Source: Mesostigma viride
Taxonomy: Eukaryota > Streptophyta > Mesostigmatophyceae > Mesostigmatales > Mesostigmataceae
DNA: 64,000 bases
Assembly (NCBI GenBank): GCA_009746045.1
Contig: RPFO01000667.1
Location: forward strand, 875,721 to 939,720
Reading direction: 5' to 3'
In this document: piece by piece, positions 21,601-33,363 of the stretch
Position numbering within the stretch: the first letter of the stretch is position 1
Layout of the letters: each line of letters opens with the position of its first letter
Translations under genes and position numbers: made by a program
The notes under the pieces: model-generated
The model's input: the letters and a program-made list of their open reading frames with translations, nothing else
Told to the model about the DNA's origin: nothing
The model's database searches: none

Positions 21601-23714
21601 AATACGAAATCCGTCAAATTATCCTATACCGTCACTATAGAAGGCGACCCAGTTTCGGTGAGCCGACAGGTGGCTAGTCGCGAAAGTTCGACCAACTACT
21701 CGCCAGTCGAACTGGCTAACGTCAAAATGTCGCGAGACGACTTTAAAGCCATTAAAGACGCCAGCGAGTGAACGCCAATCGTATCCCACTGCACCAAAGC
21801 ACTCCGTCCGATGCCCGAGATACAGCGTCTTCGGTCCAACCACGCACCGAAGTCTGTACGAGCTCCAAATTCCGTCGACTTGCGCCCAACGGGAAACGGC
21901 GCTAAGGACAGGCGTCGACCACGAGCACCCCTGAAAAAGACCGGAAAAGTACGGAGATCCGCCACAGGATGCCCGATGGTTTTTAATAAAGTTGATATAG
22001 CACAATCAATAATCATCATAACATGCTCGCATCTCGGCCAGCGGTATTATAACTATATACGAAGGCAAAATGAAAAAAGTTAAAACGTTAGCCGCCGACA
22101 ATCTGGAGCGTACGATGATGGATCCAACGGCCGCGATAAACCCGCTAAGTTAGCGGCTCGGGTCGTCCGTCCAGAATACTACAAAATACTACACATAAAC
22201 AACCAATCCAAAACAAGCAAACTACGGAAAACAAACGGCCTTCGGCCCCAACGGTCACAAATCCAACGGAAACGACCCGAAATCGATACATAACACCACC
22301 GAAACGACGCAGCCGCCGGACGAAAAAAACAAAGTGACGTGCTCCGCGAGCAATTTGCTGGCTGGCGATGGCAGGAAACGTACGCTAGAAAATTGGGATG
22401 GGGAATGCGCAGCCATGCCATTTGAAGAGCAAGTACGAAATTTTCTGAGCTGGAGGTGCGTCAACGGAGTGATACCTGCGTGGGAGAGGTCCGCGTCGCT
22501 ATGGCGACCTGGAAATGGAATGTCGTTGTAGATTTAGGTATTGTAGTATCATGCTTAATTGCTTTACGTACTGGGTGCCTAGTAAAATCAGTTTGCTGTT
22601 CGTGGAAGGCGTGGGGCCGACGAGTTTCTGGTGTCATCATATTGGAAAGAACGCTGGATTTTTTGCCACGGGACGTAACTGGCGATGCCGATGGTGAGGC
22701 GTACTACCTACCGGGGTACTACCTGCTCTCTTTCTGATGCATTTTCATGGTTGCGTTCTTTCCATTTCGCCGAATCCATCTAGTCGCAGACATAGCGTAG
22801 CGTTGCGTTTTATTAGCCGTGCAGGACGCCATCTTCATGGTCCTTCGAATGTCCTGTGTGAACGTCCGTTGCCCAAGGATCTGTGATGCTTTTTTCTGGA
22901 ATATGCTGGGCTTGGAAAGCCCCTCTGGATGCTTGCTGTCACGGGTTTGGGGCGTCATTTACATTCATGGTGCTTTCTGCGTAACTGCTGACTTGCTTCG
23001 CACGTGGATTTTCACTGGACTGAAGAGCGCGTCTGCTAGCTAGCATGTTTACGTGGTGTATAAGGTGATCAATCAACTATTTGTTTATTATATGTTGACA
23101 ATAGATATATGTTGTTTATTATATGTTGACAATAGAAGGTGTGTTATATATTTCTTCATCAAGCATGTCAAAAGTAATCTAGTCCACTCGCTTACAACCT
23201 GAATTTTGCTTTGCTGGGTCTGCTGTGTTTGTGTCTCACTGTGCAGGCTATCCCCTTGGTTGATCGACCAGCGGGTGCTTTTTGGTGGCAGCGGGGCCTT
23301 ATACTCTTCTTGGCGTTTTTCATCCATGGCATGTCAACCAACGCATGCATGCCAGCCCCTAAACAAGAAAACACTAAGTCACCAAAGAATGGAATTCAGG
23401 GCATGGTCATGAGCAGGGTAAGTAACAGCAGCATTAATATTAAATGGGCATGATGTCAACAGGAAAACACTAAGTCACGTGAGGAAAGTCTTTTTATGAT
23501 CCCAAACAGCCTGGACGTGGCCGTGTGCCGAATTAATTTGTGTAGTCCGCGCATTTCCGGCGCAAGTCGCCGGCCGGACCTTGTGACAGCGCCAGAATAA
23601 TTATTAACATTGTATTTTTGTAGGTAGAAAAATGTCTGTGGAGACGCTGTGCGTCGCGCTTCAATATTTTAATATAATTTTAATGAAAAGTTTGAAATGT
23701 TTCGTAAACCTTAC
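21601..23714. other. No recognisable gene
   Basis: Short frames on both strands without domain signatures. I could not find a bounded element. Confidence 0.4.
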
Positions 23715-23745
23715 CTAAGCTTAGCCGCTAGGCGGCTAAGCTTAG
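23715..23745. other. 14-bp perfect hairpin
   Basis: CTAAGCTTAGCCGC pairs fully with its complement across a TAG loop. It is flanked by A/T-rich DNA, and its role is unknown. It may be the loop of a very small inverted element. Confidence 0.7.
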
Positions 23746-24511
23746 CCAAACCACATGTGCACCTCGATATAGTCTCAAAAAAAAAAATAACTATATAAAA
23801 TGACTATAACCTCCCATCTGCGGTTGATATTTGTTGATAATTTCAGGCGCTCGAGATATGACTTGTCCACGTGGTATCTCGTAGTCTCTTGAAGCCAGGA
23901 TTCGTCAACTCAGACGACCGCGGCGCCGCGCCGTATGTGACTTTGGACGGCCAACGCCAGCAGCTAGTTGTAGTTCCCTCGTTGCCAGATTATAAACCCG
24001 CCATGCCTGCGCGCGCGACGTTACAGTTTTGCACAACTTTAACGGAAACGCCGTATCGTTTCCGCGTCGCGGGCCAATCAGCGGGCGCCACACTAGCGAC
24101 CATCCCCGGAAACTCGTGCGAGTTGTGTCCTCGCTGTGGGTCCTCGCTGTGTTCATCTCTCCTATCTCCTATCCATCCATGGATACACGAATCGATGCTT
24201 CCATTGCTACAGGGCTACAGCTGTTATGATTATGAGCGCGCTGCATTGCAAAGCGCCAACGTCAATCCCCGTGCCTGCGCTTGTCTGTGCTGCTCTTGAT
24301 ATGAGACGCGATTATGGTATCCCCTGTCAATTTCGTGGATAGGTGGACGTCGCGCGTTCTTGGGGAACACCTGGGGATTTGGCTCGTGATGGAGGGCAAA
24401 GGCAAGAAGTTGGCTCGACGGGTCCGCCTAGATCATCGTAGGTAGCGTTTTTGGAATTCCAGCAGATTGATGTGGTAGCCTGGTGCAGGGAGCATACCTG
24501 TGGTAGCGAAA

Positions 24512-26254
24512 ATGAACAGCGTGCACATTCGCCCGATTCATGCAGAATTCTTGCCGACATTTCCCAGCAGAAGAACGTTGTCCTCCTCTTTTCTCGTGCG
24601 ACGGGGCGTTCCAGCAAGATCTCCAGGGACCGTGAAACGCGTAGTTGTCGATGCCAAACCATGGGTGGTGAATTGCTCCTACGGCTTGGCCGCGGACAAC
24701 AACAACAGCAGCGGCAGCAGCGACAACCTTTCCGGCTGGCTCCGGGCGCGCGACTTCCTCGGACTCGGCAAGCGGAGAACGCCCGCCGGCGACGCCGGCA
24801 CTCGGCGGCAATGCTCCGGGGTCGCATCCCCGCAATCCGAGCCCGTCCCCTTCCCCCCCGCGACGCCCCAACCGGGTGCCACGCCGGAGGAGTCCTGGCA
24901 ATCCAAGCTCAACAACTGGGGCCTCATCTACGTGAACTTCATCCTTGGCGTTCTCCTCTCCCTCCCCCTCCTCCCCACGCGCCTCATCCTCATGGACTAC
25001 CTCAACGTCGGCCCCGCGCTCTCTACTGTGCTCCACGGGTGGGTCAACGTCCCCTGGGCGCTTAAGCCCTTTTACGGCTTCTTCTCCGACAGCTATGCCA
25101 TCTTCGGGCTCCACCGTCTCCCCTACCTCGCCCTCGGGCTGCTCCTCTCGGCGGCCTGCTACGCCGCGCTCGCGACACCTGTCCCGGTGGCCCACGGGCT
25201 CAAGGCCACGATGGCGCTCCTCCTCATCTCGTCCACCACGCTCGCGGTCGCCCAGGTCAGCGCAGACGCACTGATCGTGGATGCGGCCAAGCTCGAGCCG
25301 GAGTCCGAGTCCGGTACCCTCCAGTCCACGGTCTTCATGGCACAGTCGATCGGGTCCTGCGTCGCGTCCCTCCTGTCCGGCGTCATGCTCGACCGCGGCT
25401 TCTCCGCCGAGATCGTCATGTTCTTCTGCGCACTCTTCTGCCTCTCGGGTCTCCCCGTGCTGTTCACCTCCAAGGAGACGCCGCGGCCGCCGACCTCGGG
25501 GCTCCGCAACGAGTCCGGCCGGGTGAGCTTCCGCCGGACGATGGAGCAGGTTCTCGTGTTCTGGAGGTCGCCGGAGATCTGGCGCATCGCGCTCTTCATG
25601 ACGCTCTTCACCGCGTCGCCGACCGCGGGCGACACCATGTTCTACTTCTTCCGCAACAAGCTCGGCTTCTCCATGGGCTTCATGGGCCTGCTCGAGGTTC
25701 TCGGTTATGCTGCCGCCGCGGGCGGGTCCTGGTGGTACCAGCGCTCTCTCCGCTTCCTGCCCCAGCGCCAGCTCATCTCGCGCTCCGTGCTCACCGCGTT
25801 CTGCCTGGGCATGACCTCCATGCTCGTGGTGCTTCGCTGGAACCTCCGGCTCGGCATCCCCGACCGGTTCTTTGTCTTCGGGGACAAGGTCGCGATGGCC
25901 ATCTGCGCTAACGTCGCCTGGATGCCGCTCCTGGTCCAGTCCGCCCGCGCGGCGCCCGGTGGGGCCGAGGGGACCGCGTATCAAACGATCATCGGGCTCT
26001 GGAACGTGTGCAGCATCGTGTCTGACTTCCTGGGGGGCATGCTCGCGGGCGCGCTGGGCGTCACCGCGGACGACTACTCACGGCTGTGGCTGCTCGTGCT
26101 GGTGTGCAACCTGACCACGCTGCTCCCGCTGCCGCTCCTGGGCGTGCGCGGCATGATCCCTTCCGTCCAGTGCGCGGAGAAGGACGACGAGGACGAGGTG
26201 GTCAAGAAGGTGCTCACTGCTGAGGCGATCATCGTGGCCGAGAAGCCGCTCTAA
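24512..26254 (+). CDS. Chloroplast-type folate/biopterin transporter (BT1 family, MFS-related)
   Basis: An uninterrupted 580-codon frame starts at the ATG at 24512 (a GTG four codons earlier is unlikely in a nucleus). About 110 residues of Ser/Arg/Pro-rich leader lack a hydrophobic signal peptide and look like a plastid transit peptide. About twelve hydrophobic segments follow. The family signature is clear: LPTRLILMDYLNVGPALST, PWALKPFYGFFSDSY, then HRLPYLALG, DTMFYFFRNKLGFS and an acidic tail. In plants and cyanobacteria, relatives carry folates or pteridines across the plastid envelope. Substrate and location are inferred. The gene is intronless and strongly GC3-biased, unlike its surroundings. 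A TGTAA at 26360-26364 could be the polyadenylation signal. The sequence after the stop repeats the end of the gene many times. Confidence 0.9.
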   Translation: MNSVHIRPIHAEFLPTFPSRRTLSSSFLVRRGVPARSPGTVKRVVVDAKPWVVNCSYGLAADNNNSSGSSDNLSGWLRARDFLGLGKRRTPAGDAGTRRQCSGVASPQSEPVPFPPATPQPGATPEESWQSKLNNWGLIYVNFILGVLLSLPLLPTRLILMDYLNVGPALSTVLHGWVNVPWALKPFYGFFSDSYAIFGLHRLPYLALGLLLSAACYAALATPVPVAHGLKATMALLLISSTTLAVAQVSADALIVDAAKLEPESESGTLQSTVFMAQSIGSCVASLLSGVMLDRGFSAEIVMFFCALFCLSGLPVLFTSKETPRPPTSGLRNESGRVSFRRTMEQVLVFWRSPEIWRIALFMTLFTASPTAGDTMFYFFRNKLGFSMGFMGLLEVLGYAAAAGGSWWYQRSLRFLPQRQLISRSVLTAFCLGMTSMLVVLRWNLRLGIPDRFFVFGDKVAMAICANVAWMPLLVQSARAAPGGAEGTAYQTIIGLWNVCSIVSDFLGGMLAGALGVTADDYSRLWLLVLVCNLTTLLPLPLLGVRGMIPSVQCAEKDDEDEVVKKVLTAEAIIVAEKPL

Positions 26255-26710
26255 ATTTAGCCTCCTCCTGAGGGGCAGCCGCTCCAGAAGTAGGCCACTG
26301 GAAGAAGCCCGGGGGGGCCAGCCGGTAATGGGCCAGGTGTTCTCACGATCGCCAGGCGCTGTAATGACAGCCTCCTGAATGAAAAGCTGCTCTACTTCCA
26401 GCTATGAGCGGACAGCAGCCGCTTTAAAAGTCGCAGGGGGAAGGGCAGCCGACCTCAAATGATGCGGTGGCGGTGGGGTTGGCAAGACCCACTCCAAGTA
26501 GCCGGTGGGAAGAGGTGACTGAGCGCCGCTCTAAACTTCAAGGGGGAAGGAGGAGGCGGCCTTTGCAGCCGCTCTAAGAATAGCCGTGGGCAAGGGCACC
26601 CGCTCCCAAGGCAGTCACGGGCCAGAAGCCGCTCAAGAGCTGGCCGTGGCAGGGCCGAGGGAAAGCCGCTCTAAACGTAGCGGGGGCCGGGGGGGAAGCT
26701 GCTTTCAAAC
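26243..26710 (+). repeat. Echoes of the transporter's stop-codon end
   Basis: The end of the coding sequence, AAGCCGCTCTAAA, recurs in degenerate form about ten times in the next 450 bp: near 26278, 26385, 26419, 26524, 26568, 26597, 26628, 26666 and 26697, spaced 30-105 bp. The best copies (26524, 26666) keep CCGCTCTAAA. It looks like tandem duplication that included the gene's last codons. Confidence 0.65.
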
Positions 26711-28475
26711 GAGCCTGGAGGGAGGGGGCAGCCTCTCAACATTTTCACAAATCTAACCCATTTTCACAATCTAAGGTAGCCCGGGTGGGAGGGCCATTCT
26801 AAGGCCATGCACCCCCTGGAGGGGCCCGCTGCTCTCTAATGAGGGCCGTGGGGGGGACTTGCCGCCCCCGAGGTTGACCGTGGGGAAAGCGCTGCCCTGA
26901 GAGCCCCTCGACGGCTCCCCGGCACGACGGGGGAAAGCGCTGCCCTGAGACCAACGGGGGGGGAAAGTGGAAGCGGAAAGGTGGCGGTGGATGTAGTGGC
27001 ACGTTGGAAGGGGTACCCACGACAAAGGCAAACCGTTTGGGGATGGCAATACAACCCCCGACCATCTTAGTGTCCTGCTATACTGTCCTGCTATAGTGTC
27101 CTGCTTTAGTGTACCTGTCGAGGATCAGGGGCCGGCTTCCTGTGGCTTGGACGTGAGGGGACTGGGGATGGGGGGATGGAAGGGACGGGGCTGTGAAGGG
27201 GACGGCGAAACAAAGGGGCGTGTGTGTTGGAGGGCTGGCTGAAAGGCATGCAAAGACTCGGCTGCCTGATGTATATTTCTGTCTCGTCGCTGCGTGGGTA
27301 CATGCCGACGAGACTCGCGTGATGACGCAGCGGCAGGCACGCGCGGTGGCGGGGGGAACGAAAAGTGGGGAGGGGTGGCGGGAAGAAGGGGCAAAAAAGG
27401 GAGAAGGGGACAATGTGGACAAGGAGTTTGAAGGGGGACCAGGGTTTCGCAGGGCAACCCCCATGGCAGGGAAAGGTTGAAGTTATTATCATTATTGTTG
27501 CTGCTTTTTTTTTTTGCCTCGGGGAGGGGGCGTAAGGAGGAGCCATGCATCCGTGTCCGGACCAAGCAGGCCAAGAGATCGATTCAGGTGACCGATACAG
27601 GCGGACGGAGATTAAGGCAGGCAGACCGCTCATTGCCCAGATCATTGGTTCGTCACCAGCGCCGACGTGCCTCTGTGATGCTCCGCTTCAACAGCTTTTC
27701 ACGGGATGCTCTGATGCTCCACCTCACCTCGGGTCCTGTCGCCGCCCATGGGTCCCGGCATGCATGTGTGCATGGCATGCCAGCACTGATGGCATGCCAG
27801 TCCTGACGGAAGCATGGATGGGCACCGGTGCGGCCGCAAGCACTTGCCTTCATCATGGCGTTCAAGTGCGGACTGAAATACGTACGATCGGGTACCACGC
27901 CGACCTCAGCGGACCTCACAAGGGCCTACCACGGACGCTACATTTAAATTAGACGAATGCCGGAGATAGCGTGCCGCCTCCCACGAGCATTCATTGGTGT
28001 ATAGACCAGCCGGCAGCATCCGCTAATTTACATGTGGCTGTTGTCTACTGCGTCACATATAGATGAGCTAGCTAAATGTAAAGGTTGGGCATGGGCATGT
28101 TATGTCACTGGTTTGGACAGGGTTGGAGCTCGGGTTGTTTCTTGGCCTGGGCTACAGATAATGTTCAGGCCACTTTCAGGCCGCGTTCAGGCCACATTTC
28201 ATGCTCATTTTCATAGGGGGTAAACTGAGACACACGTGTATGTGCTCACTCTGTTTCTACCAGTCTTGTTGACGGTTGACTTGTGTAGGTGTGCGTTGTC
28301 TGCTATCATTCCCACCATTCAGGCATGTGATGTCAGGGACCGGAAATTCCCTATTTAGTGAGACAACTATTGCTTATGTCCTAGTTTTCCTCGACTGGAG
28401 TTGCCACATGTCGGCGTTATCGTGCCAGCGTTATCTTATCCTCTGTATCTATTTCATTGCAATCCACGCTTGTAG
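26711..28475. other. No recognisable gene
   Basis: GC-rich 3' flank, then mixed sequence. Four copies of TGTCCTGCTATA-like words lie at 27068-27112, and CAGGCCAC words repeat near 28165-28197. Short frames are unsupported. Confidence 0.45.
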
Positions 28476-28752
28476 ATTAATTAATTAAAATCATAGCTCC
28501 GTGGGGAGCATATGTAACACATAGCCCTGAGAAAGGGGCATCTATGGGTTTGTAATACAATCAGGGCGACAACCTGCAGGTGTAGGATGTACAACTATCA
28601 CCTGCTCTGGGTGCACAAGGTGCACCTGCACCGCCATGATGGTTCATGCCTCCTAAACAAGCACAGGCACACAAGGCGGCTTGAGGAGAGGGCCTAGAAG
28701 GCCTGCATGACATATGGGGTGGAAGGTATATGGCTAGGCTATAGCTATAAAT
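28476..28752 (-). mobile_element. LINE family B 3' end (outermost layer of the nest)
   Basis: Read on the minus strand it ends with GCTCC-CCAC-GGAGC (28496-28509) and an AATT tail. The continuation of this copy lies beyond the nest at 37559 to about 37590 (CCATGCAGGGAT in reverse), because another LINE is inserted at 28753. Confidence 0.75.
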
Positions 28753-28884
28753 ATAGCATGGCCAGAGCCTAAACGTAGCCGCCCTGAGCATCCGCCCCCT
28801 GACGAGCCGGACTGGAAAGAAATAGACTTAAACGCCGAATCAGCTACATGGTGGACACAAGGCCGCGCAAATCCCATCCTGTTT

Positions 28885-29996
28885 ATGAACGCCGTGTTCT
28901 TCGGGTCGCGCACCTCGCTTCTTGCCCTGTGCAAGCACTTTTACGTCCAAGGCCGCATCATTATGCCTACCCGCATGGATTCCCCGTCGGATCTGTCCAG
29001 CTACTCCCGCCCCCGCCTTCAGCTCCTCGCCCTCTGCTGCCTCCTAGGGCGCTCTGTCGCCGACATCTGGGCCCCCCCCTCCACCTCCGAAATTCGCTCC
29101 ATCATCAACAACGCCATCGAACAGCACGTGACACCCCTGGCCGCAGATGTGGCGGCCATGGGCGGCACGTTGGCTGCCGAGCTTCCCATCCTCTCCTCCA
29201 CCACCACCGCCACCTCCAAGCTCCTCGCCTCCACCTCCACCACAACCGACGCCCTCACGGCCCAGCTTCTCGCCATCGACAAGCGCCTGCAGGACAATGC
29301 CATAGCCATCGAATGCTCGCAGAACACCGCCGGCATCACTGCTCAGGCGGTGAAGGACATCGCCGCTCGGCCAGCCCCTGCTGGCCCTGCCGGCGATGCT
29401 CCTCCCATCCCGACCTGGGCGGACATGCATGCTTAAGCAACACGCCACCTGGACACCACCTCCGCCGTCGCCGCCCAGCTCAAGCAGCAGACGCTGGACC
29501 TCCGCGAGGAGGCCGAGCTCGCCAAGCGCAGCCTTAACGTCATAGTCAAGCACTTCGACCCGCTGCAGGACGAGACCTCCGAGACCCTTGCCCTGGCGTT
29601 TGAGAACAAAATCCTTGTCCCCATGGCTATCACTGGTAAGGGCAAGCCGCGGGGGGTGACCCGCCTTCCCCGCTCGCGGGGTAAGGCCGGCCCCTCCCCC
29701 TTGCTCCTCACCTTTGACACCGCATGGCGGATAAGATGGAGTTCCTCAACTGTCGCAAGCGGCTTGGGGGGACCGCCTACACGCTGGACGACGACTTGAC
29801 CTTGACGCAGCAACAACGTCGACGGCGGGAGTTATGGCCCACCTACCTCCAGCTTCGGCAGACGGCGGGGCAGAAGCCGGTCTACTGGAAGGGGGCGGAC
29901 ATCTACGTCGCCGGCCCACAAGCCCTGCCGGCAGGCGACCCCTGCCGCCCCAGCCACCCCAGCCACCCCAGCCACCCCAGCCTAGGGAATCTATAG
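28885..29996 (+). pseudogene. LINE ORF1 (nucleic-acid chaperone type), broken
   Basis: A helical, Ala/Thr-rich N-terminal half precedes an RRM-like segment and a C-terminal domain with YTLDDDLTLTQQQRRRRELW and VYWKGADIYV, typical of L1-type ORF1 proteins. It is broken by a TAA at 29434-29436 and a frameshift near 29725. The homologous ORF1 at 50889-51561 is intact over the same region (WTLDDDLTPAQQQQRRDLW, VYWRGGDLM). ORF1 proteins coat LINE RNA. No ORF2 follows in either copy. Confidence 0.7.
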
Positions 29997-30079
29997 CAGT
30001 AGTGTAGACTAGAAAGCTTAGTGACGTGGCCATGTATGCCTACGTGATGGGCCCACACCCGCCCTTGCAATAGCCGTAG

Positions 30080-30354
30080 CAATTTCGAGTCATGCTTTGC
30101 CCATGCAGGGAGTTACTCCCTGCTGAGAGGCCATGTGTACCCTAGCTATAGCCTAGCCACATACCTTCCACCCCATATGTCATGCAGGCCTTCTAGGCCC
30201 TCTCCTCAAGCCCCCCCTGGGTGCCTGTGCTTGTTTAGGATGCATGAACCATCATGGAGGTGCAGGTGCACCTAGTGCACCCAGAGCAGGTGATAGTTGT
30301 ACATCCTACACCTGAAGGTTGTCGCCCTGATTGTATTACAAACCCATAGATGCC
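30080..30354 (+). other. LINE-B 3' UTR with structured elements
   Basis: It contains the hairpin GCAGGGAG-TTA-CTCCCTGC (30105-30123), a GGTGCAC-CTA-GTGCACC hairpin at about 30263-30279, and ends at GATGCC, where the next element is inserted. The remaining tail is at 37476-37546. Confidence 0.65.
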
Positions 30355-31623
30355 TGTCGCGTTTGCGTGCCATATCATCCTGGACTGGTCATTACCGCTA
30401 CTTGGAATGCATCCACTATCAGCAGTAATCATGTGTGAGATATGCCACCTTAAAATGAGAATGAAAGGTGCGGTCCTTTATGGCACCGCCACCTTCATGA
30501 CAGGCAATCCGGCCCAACCAGCCGATTCTTGAGACCATGCTTTATCATTAAAGCAACCAAAAGACATTTCAATTCCAATGAGATACATGACGAATTACAA
30601 AGAGTGTCGAGTTGTAATGTTGTAGTTATAAGAGCAGCTGTGAGGTCCCTTGGTTGACGCCACTGCAGGCCCCTTGTGGCGGCAGTGCGCGTGTGTTCCC
30701 GACCTAGTTCCTACTGGCATTCTTGCCAACGACGACCAGGGTGCCCGAAGGCCCTGTCCCTTGTCTCGTTCTCAGTCTTACACACATTCTTAACCCCTCA
30801 ACCGTCTTTGACTCGTGACTAAAATGAGTCACGAGTTGCACAGTATGCCACAGGTGCCCCCATTCAGCCTAATTATTTTTTCTAGACCATACTAGGAACC
30901 AAGCATAACCATATTAGGGCCCACCTGGGGGTATAGTGGGTGGTCCCAGTGCTAGCCCCCCCTGCTCTATAAATAGCCCCCCCTCAGGGGGGTACGGTGA
31001 GTGTGCGCGGTGACACCCTTATAATGGATGATAGACCCCTTTCCTCAATGAGTTGACCCTGGGGTTGGTTTTGTAGATAGATTTTTTAGTTAGGATGGGA
31101 TACAAACACTAAAAATTGTAACTCCCCCAGGGACCCATCAGCTGGTGCTAAAAATAACTGGTGACTATTTCGAGTCGCGAGTTTTTGGGGGGCTAAAATA
31201 GGCATCCTAGTGCAGTTTTGAACATGGAAACGATATGCAAGCATGGAGTATGGGCAAACATGCATGCTAACACTTATTCCAACCTGTGTGCCACCAATAC
31301 CTGCCATAACCACTACAGGTCCCTGCCGGATATGATTGGAGACGACTACGCGCGGGCCGCGAGTACGGGGTTCACAACCTTATCATACATGATGGAGCAC
31401 GTATACCTTGGATTTCACCCTAGTATTTCAGGGGGGACTGCAACTGTACCCAAGCACTACATCCAAACACTTACATGTCTTGTTTCACCCAGGGACCCAC
31501 AAGATAATGCTAAAAATAGCTGGTGACTATTCTGAGTGACCAGTTTGGGGGGGGCTAGAATAAACATCCTAGTGCAGTTTTGAACATGGAAATGATAGGT
31601 AAGCATGAAACATGCATGATTAT

Positions 31624-31637
31624 CAAAGAGACAACCA
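31624..31637 (-). mobile_element. 14-bp Penelope-like micro-insertion
   Basis: The insert is CAAAGAGACAACCA, flanked by perfect GATTAT duplications at 31618-31623 and 31638-31643. It lies inside piggyBac-1, so it is younger than that element. Confidence 0.75.
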
Positions 31638-31788
31638 GATTATGTTTATTCCAGCTCCTATGCATGGCACAAATATATGCCACAATAAGCGTAAATGCTT
31701 GCAGACCCGCTGATACTGTGGTACTTATTTTTACATGCATGATGGACCTTGCACACAAAGTCAAAACATCCCAGCACTCCTAGATAAA

Positions 31789-32460
31789 TTAGTGACCAAG
31801 GGACCATGCATGCAGTAACACTGAAAATTGCCAACTAGAAATAGGTGGCACTGTGACCATCACGGAGCAGATTTTCAAACTGCACAAGTTATGCATAAAC
31901 ATGAAAGCTAATAAGACATGACCATGAAACAATAACCCATGCAGGCTAACAACATGAAACCAAATAACACATGCACAGGTGGGTCCATGAAACAATAACA
32001 CACACTTCAAACCATGCCGGCCCATGGTGATACACGGCGCGCATGAGCGCGGGCAGGAAAGGCCAAACGCCATGCCACGTAGGCAACAAATGCTAGCATT
32101 CTTAGTCAGCCTCCGTAGGACTATATCCCAGGCGGACATGCTCCGCCCTGAGATGGCGGCGCCGCGCCACCCCCTTGAGCTTCCGGGTGGTGGCTGCTGA
32201 CCCCTCGTGGTAGTGGCGCCCTTGAAATTCTTGGCGCATTCGCCACGCTGGGAGAGGCGCTGCCATACCCGCTGCTTCGTCACGTTGAAGTCCAGCCCCT
32301 CCACCTGCCCGGAGTGGAAGAGGCCGAAGCAGTTCCGCTCGCTGTTGCTGCAGAACGCCATGTCACAGTGCTCGCACATGACCGAGGTCTTGTGCTTCCT
32401 GCCTTGCGCGCAGCACAGTTGGCACAGCACCTGCTCCACCCAGAAATTTGCCCATCTCAT
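31789..32460 (-). pseudogene. piggyBac transposase, cysteine-rich C-terminal domain
   Basis: Near the start of the frame, CQLCCAQGRKHKTSVMC, CEHCDMAFC and NCFGLFHS follow the Cys/His pattern of the zinc-binding C-terminal domain of piggyBac transposases, which binds the transposon ends. It lies directly against the N-terminal fragment but out of frame with it, so a deletion removed the catalytic domain. Confidence 0.75.
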
Positions 32461-33363
32461 GCATTGTTAAGGGGTGCCACTCACGCTCACCTGGCTTGCC
32501 CGCCCCCTTGAGCTCAGCATAGTCGTTGGTCTCCTTGACAATCTTGGCCACGACATCACGTTGGGACCAGAAAAGGGAGAACAGCCCGAGGGGCCCAAAC
32601 TCGAGCTGGGCAGGGGAAAGGTTTTGATAGCAGGCGGTACCCGTCATCGGCGACAGCACCGGAGTATCGGGAAAAGGAAACACACCTGGCTTGCCGAAAC
32701 CAGATTTCCAGACAGTCTCGGCTGGCTCCTCAGTGGCAGGAGTGTCGTTAGGAAAAACGAATCATCGAGCTCAGCCTCACCGCTCGGCACCGGACCCTCC
32801 GCACCCTTCTGGTAAACAAAGTCGTCATCGGAAGCGTCCGAGACAACGCTCTCGCTGGCCGCCGCCTTGGTCTGACGGCGCCTTTTCGGGGCGTGGCTGA
32901 TGGCTGGGTTCTTCTTCGGGTTGCCGACAGCGCGCTTCCCCGGCTCGCGTCGCTTGACCGGTGTGGGCAGCTCGATATCCTCGGATTTGTCGTCGTCGTC
33001 CTCGCCGGCGTCAGAATCGCTATCCTGGCCCTGCTCGCTATCATCGTCACTGCTACCTGCCGTTGGGACCTTCCTGGCGGCGCATTCTTTCACTAGAGCT
33101 TCGTACTCATCTGAGCTGCACGAATATATGAAAATCTGCTCACGGGTGAATGGGTACGTGAGCTTGTCGTCCGGGAAATAGCACCGTGCACCATCTCCGG
33201 ACCTGTTCACTGTCACTACCTTGCCCGGCAAACGTACCTCGCTTTGTTTTTCCCCATACTGCTCTATCGCCCAGTCTCGTCCGAATTTTTCCACAGGCAC
33301 TGCCATGAAAATGCCCTTCTTTACCTTGAAAGTCCGTATATCTGCCTGCATTTCGTCCGCCAT
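32363..33363 (-). pseudogene. piggyBac transposase, N-terminal part
   Basis: Reading leftward, the first frame (ATG at 33363) gives an acidic Ser/Asp stretch and basic clusters (KRREPGK, PKRRRQTK) suited to nuclear import. After a shift near 32690 (possible GT donor), the next frame has LFSLFWSQRDVVAKIVKET, then NDYAEL and WHPLTMHEMGKFLG, the conserved start of the piggyBac DDE domain. It ends there. The catalytic Asp triad is absent. Confidence 0.75.

Larger units (their letters stand above)
28753..30354 (+). mobile_element. ORF1-only LINE (family B), 5' part
   Basis: This element runs 28753-30354 and resumes at 37476-37546. It is bounded by a 12-bp duplication, ATAGCTATAAAT (28741-28752 and 37547-37558). 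Without its inserts it is about 1.67 kb. It holds an ORF1, a 3' UTR with at least three hairpins, and a (TTAA)n tail, but no reverse transcriptase. It must have been mobilised in trans. Confidence 0.8.

Noticed and set aside
24428-25984. A 518-codon minus-strand frame opposite the transporter gene
   Set aside because: It is an antisense shadow created by strong GC3 bias. It is Arg/Glu/Gly-rich with no domain, while the plus strand is a clear membrane transporter.
28476-30354. A compound retroelement with inverted 3' UTRs at both ends
   Set aside because: The head-to-head look comes from one LINE inserted into another. The 12-bp duplication marks the inner one, and the outer one continues after 37558. 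The similar arrangement at 50454-51966 is likewise separate insertions with their own duplications.
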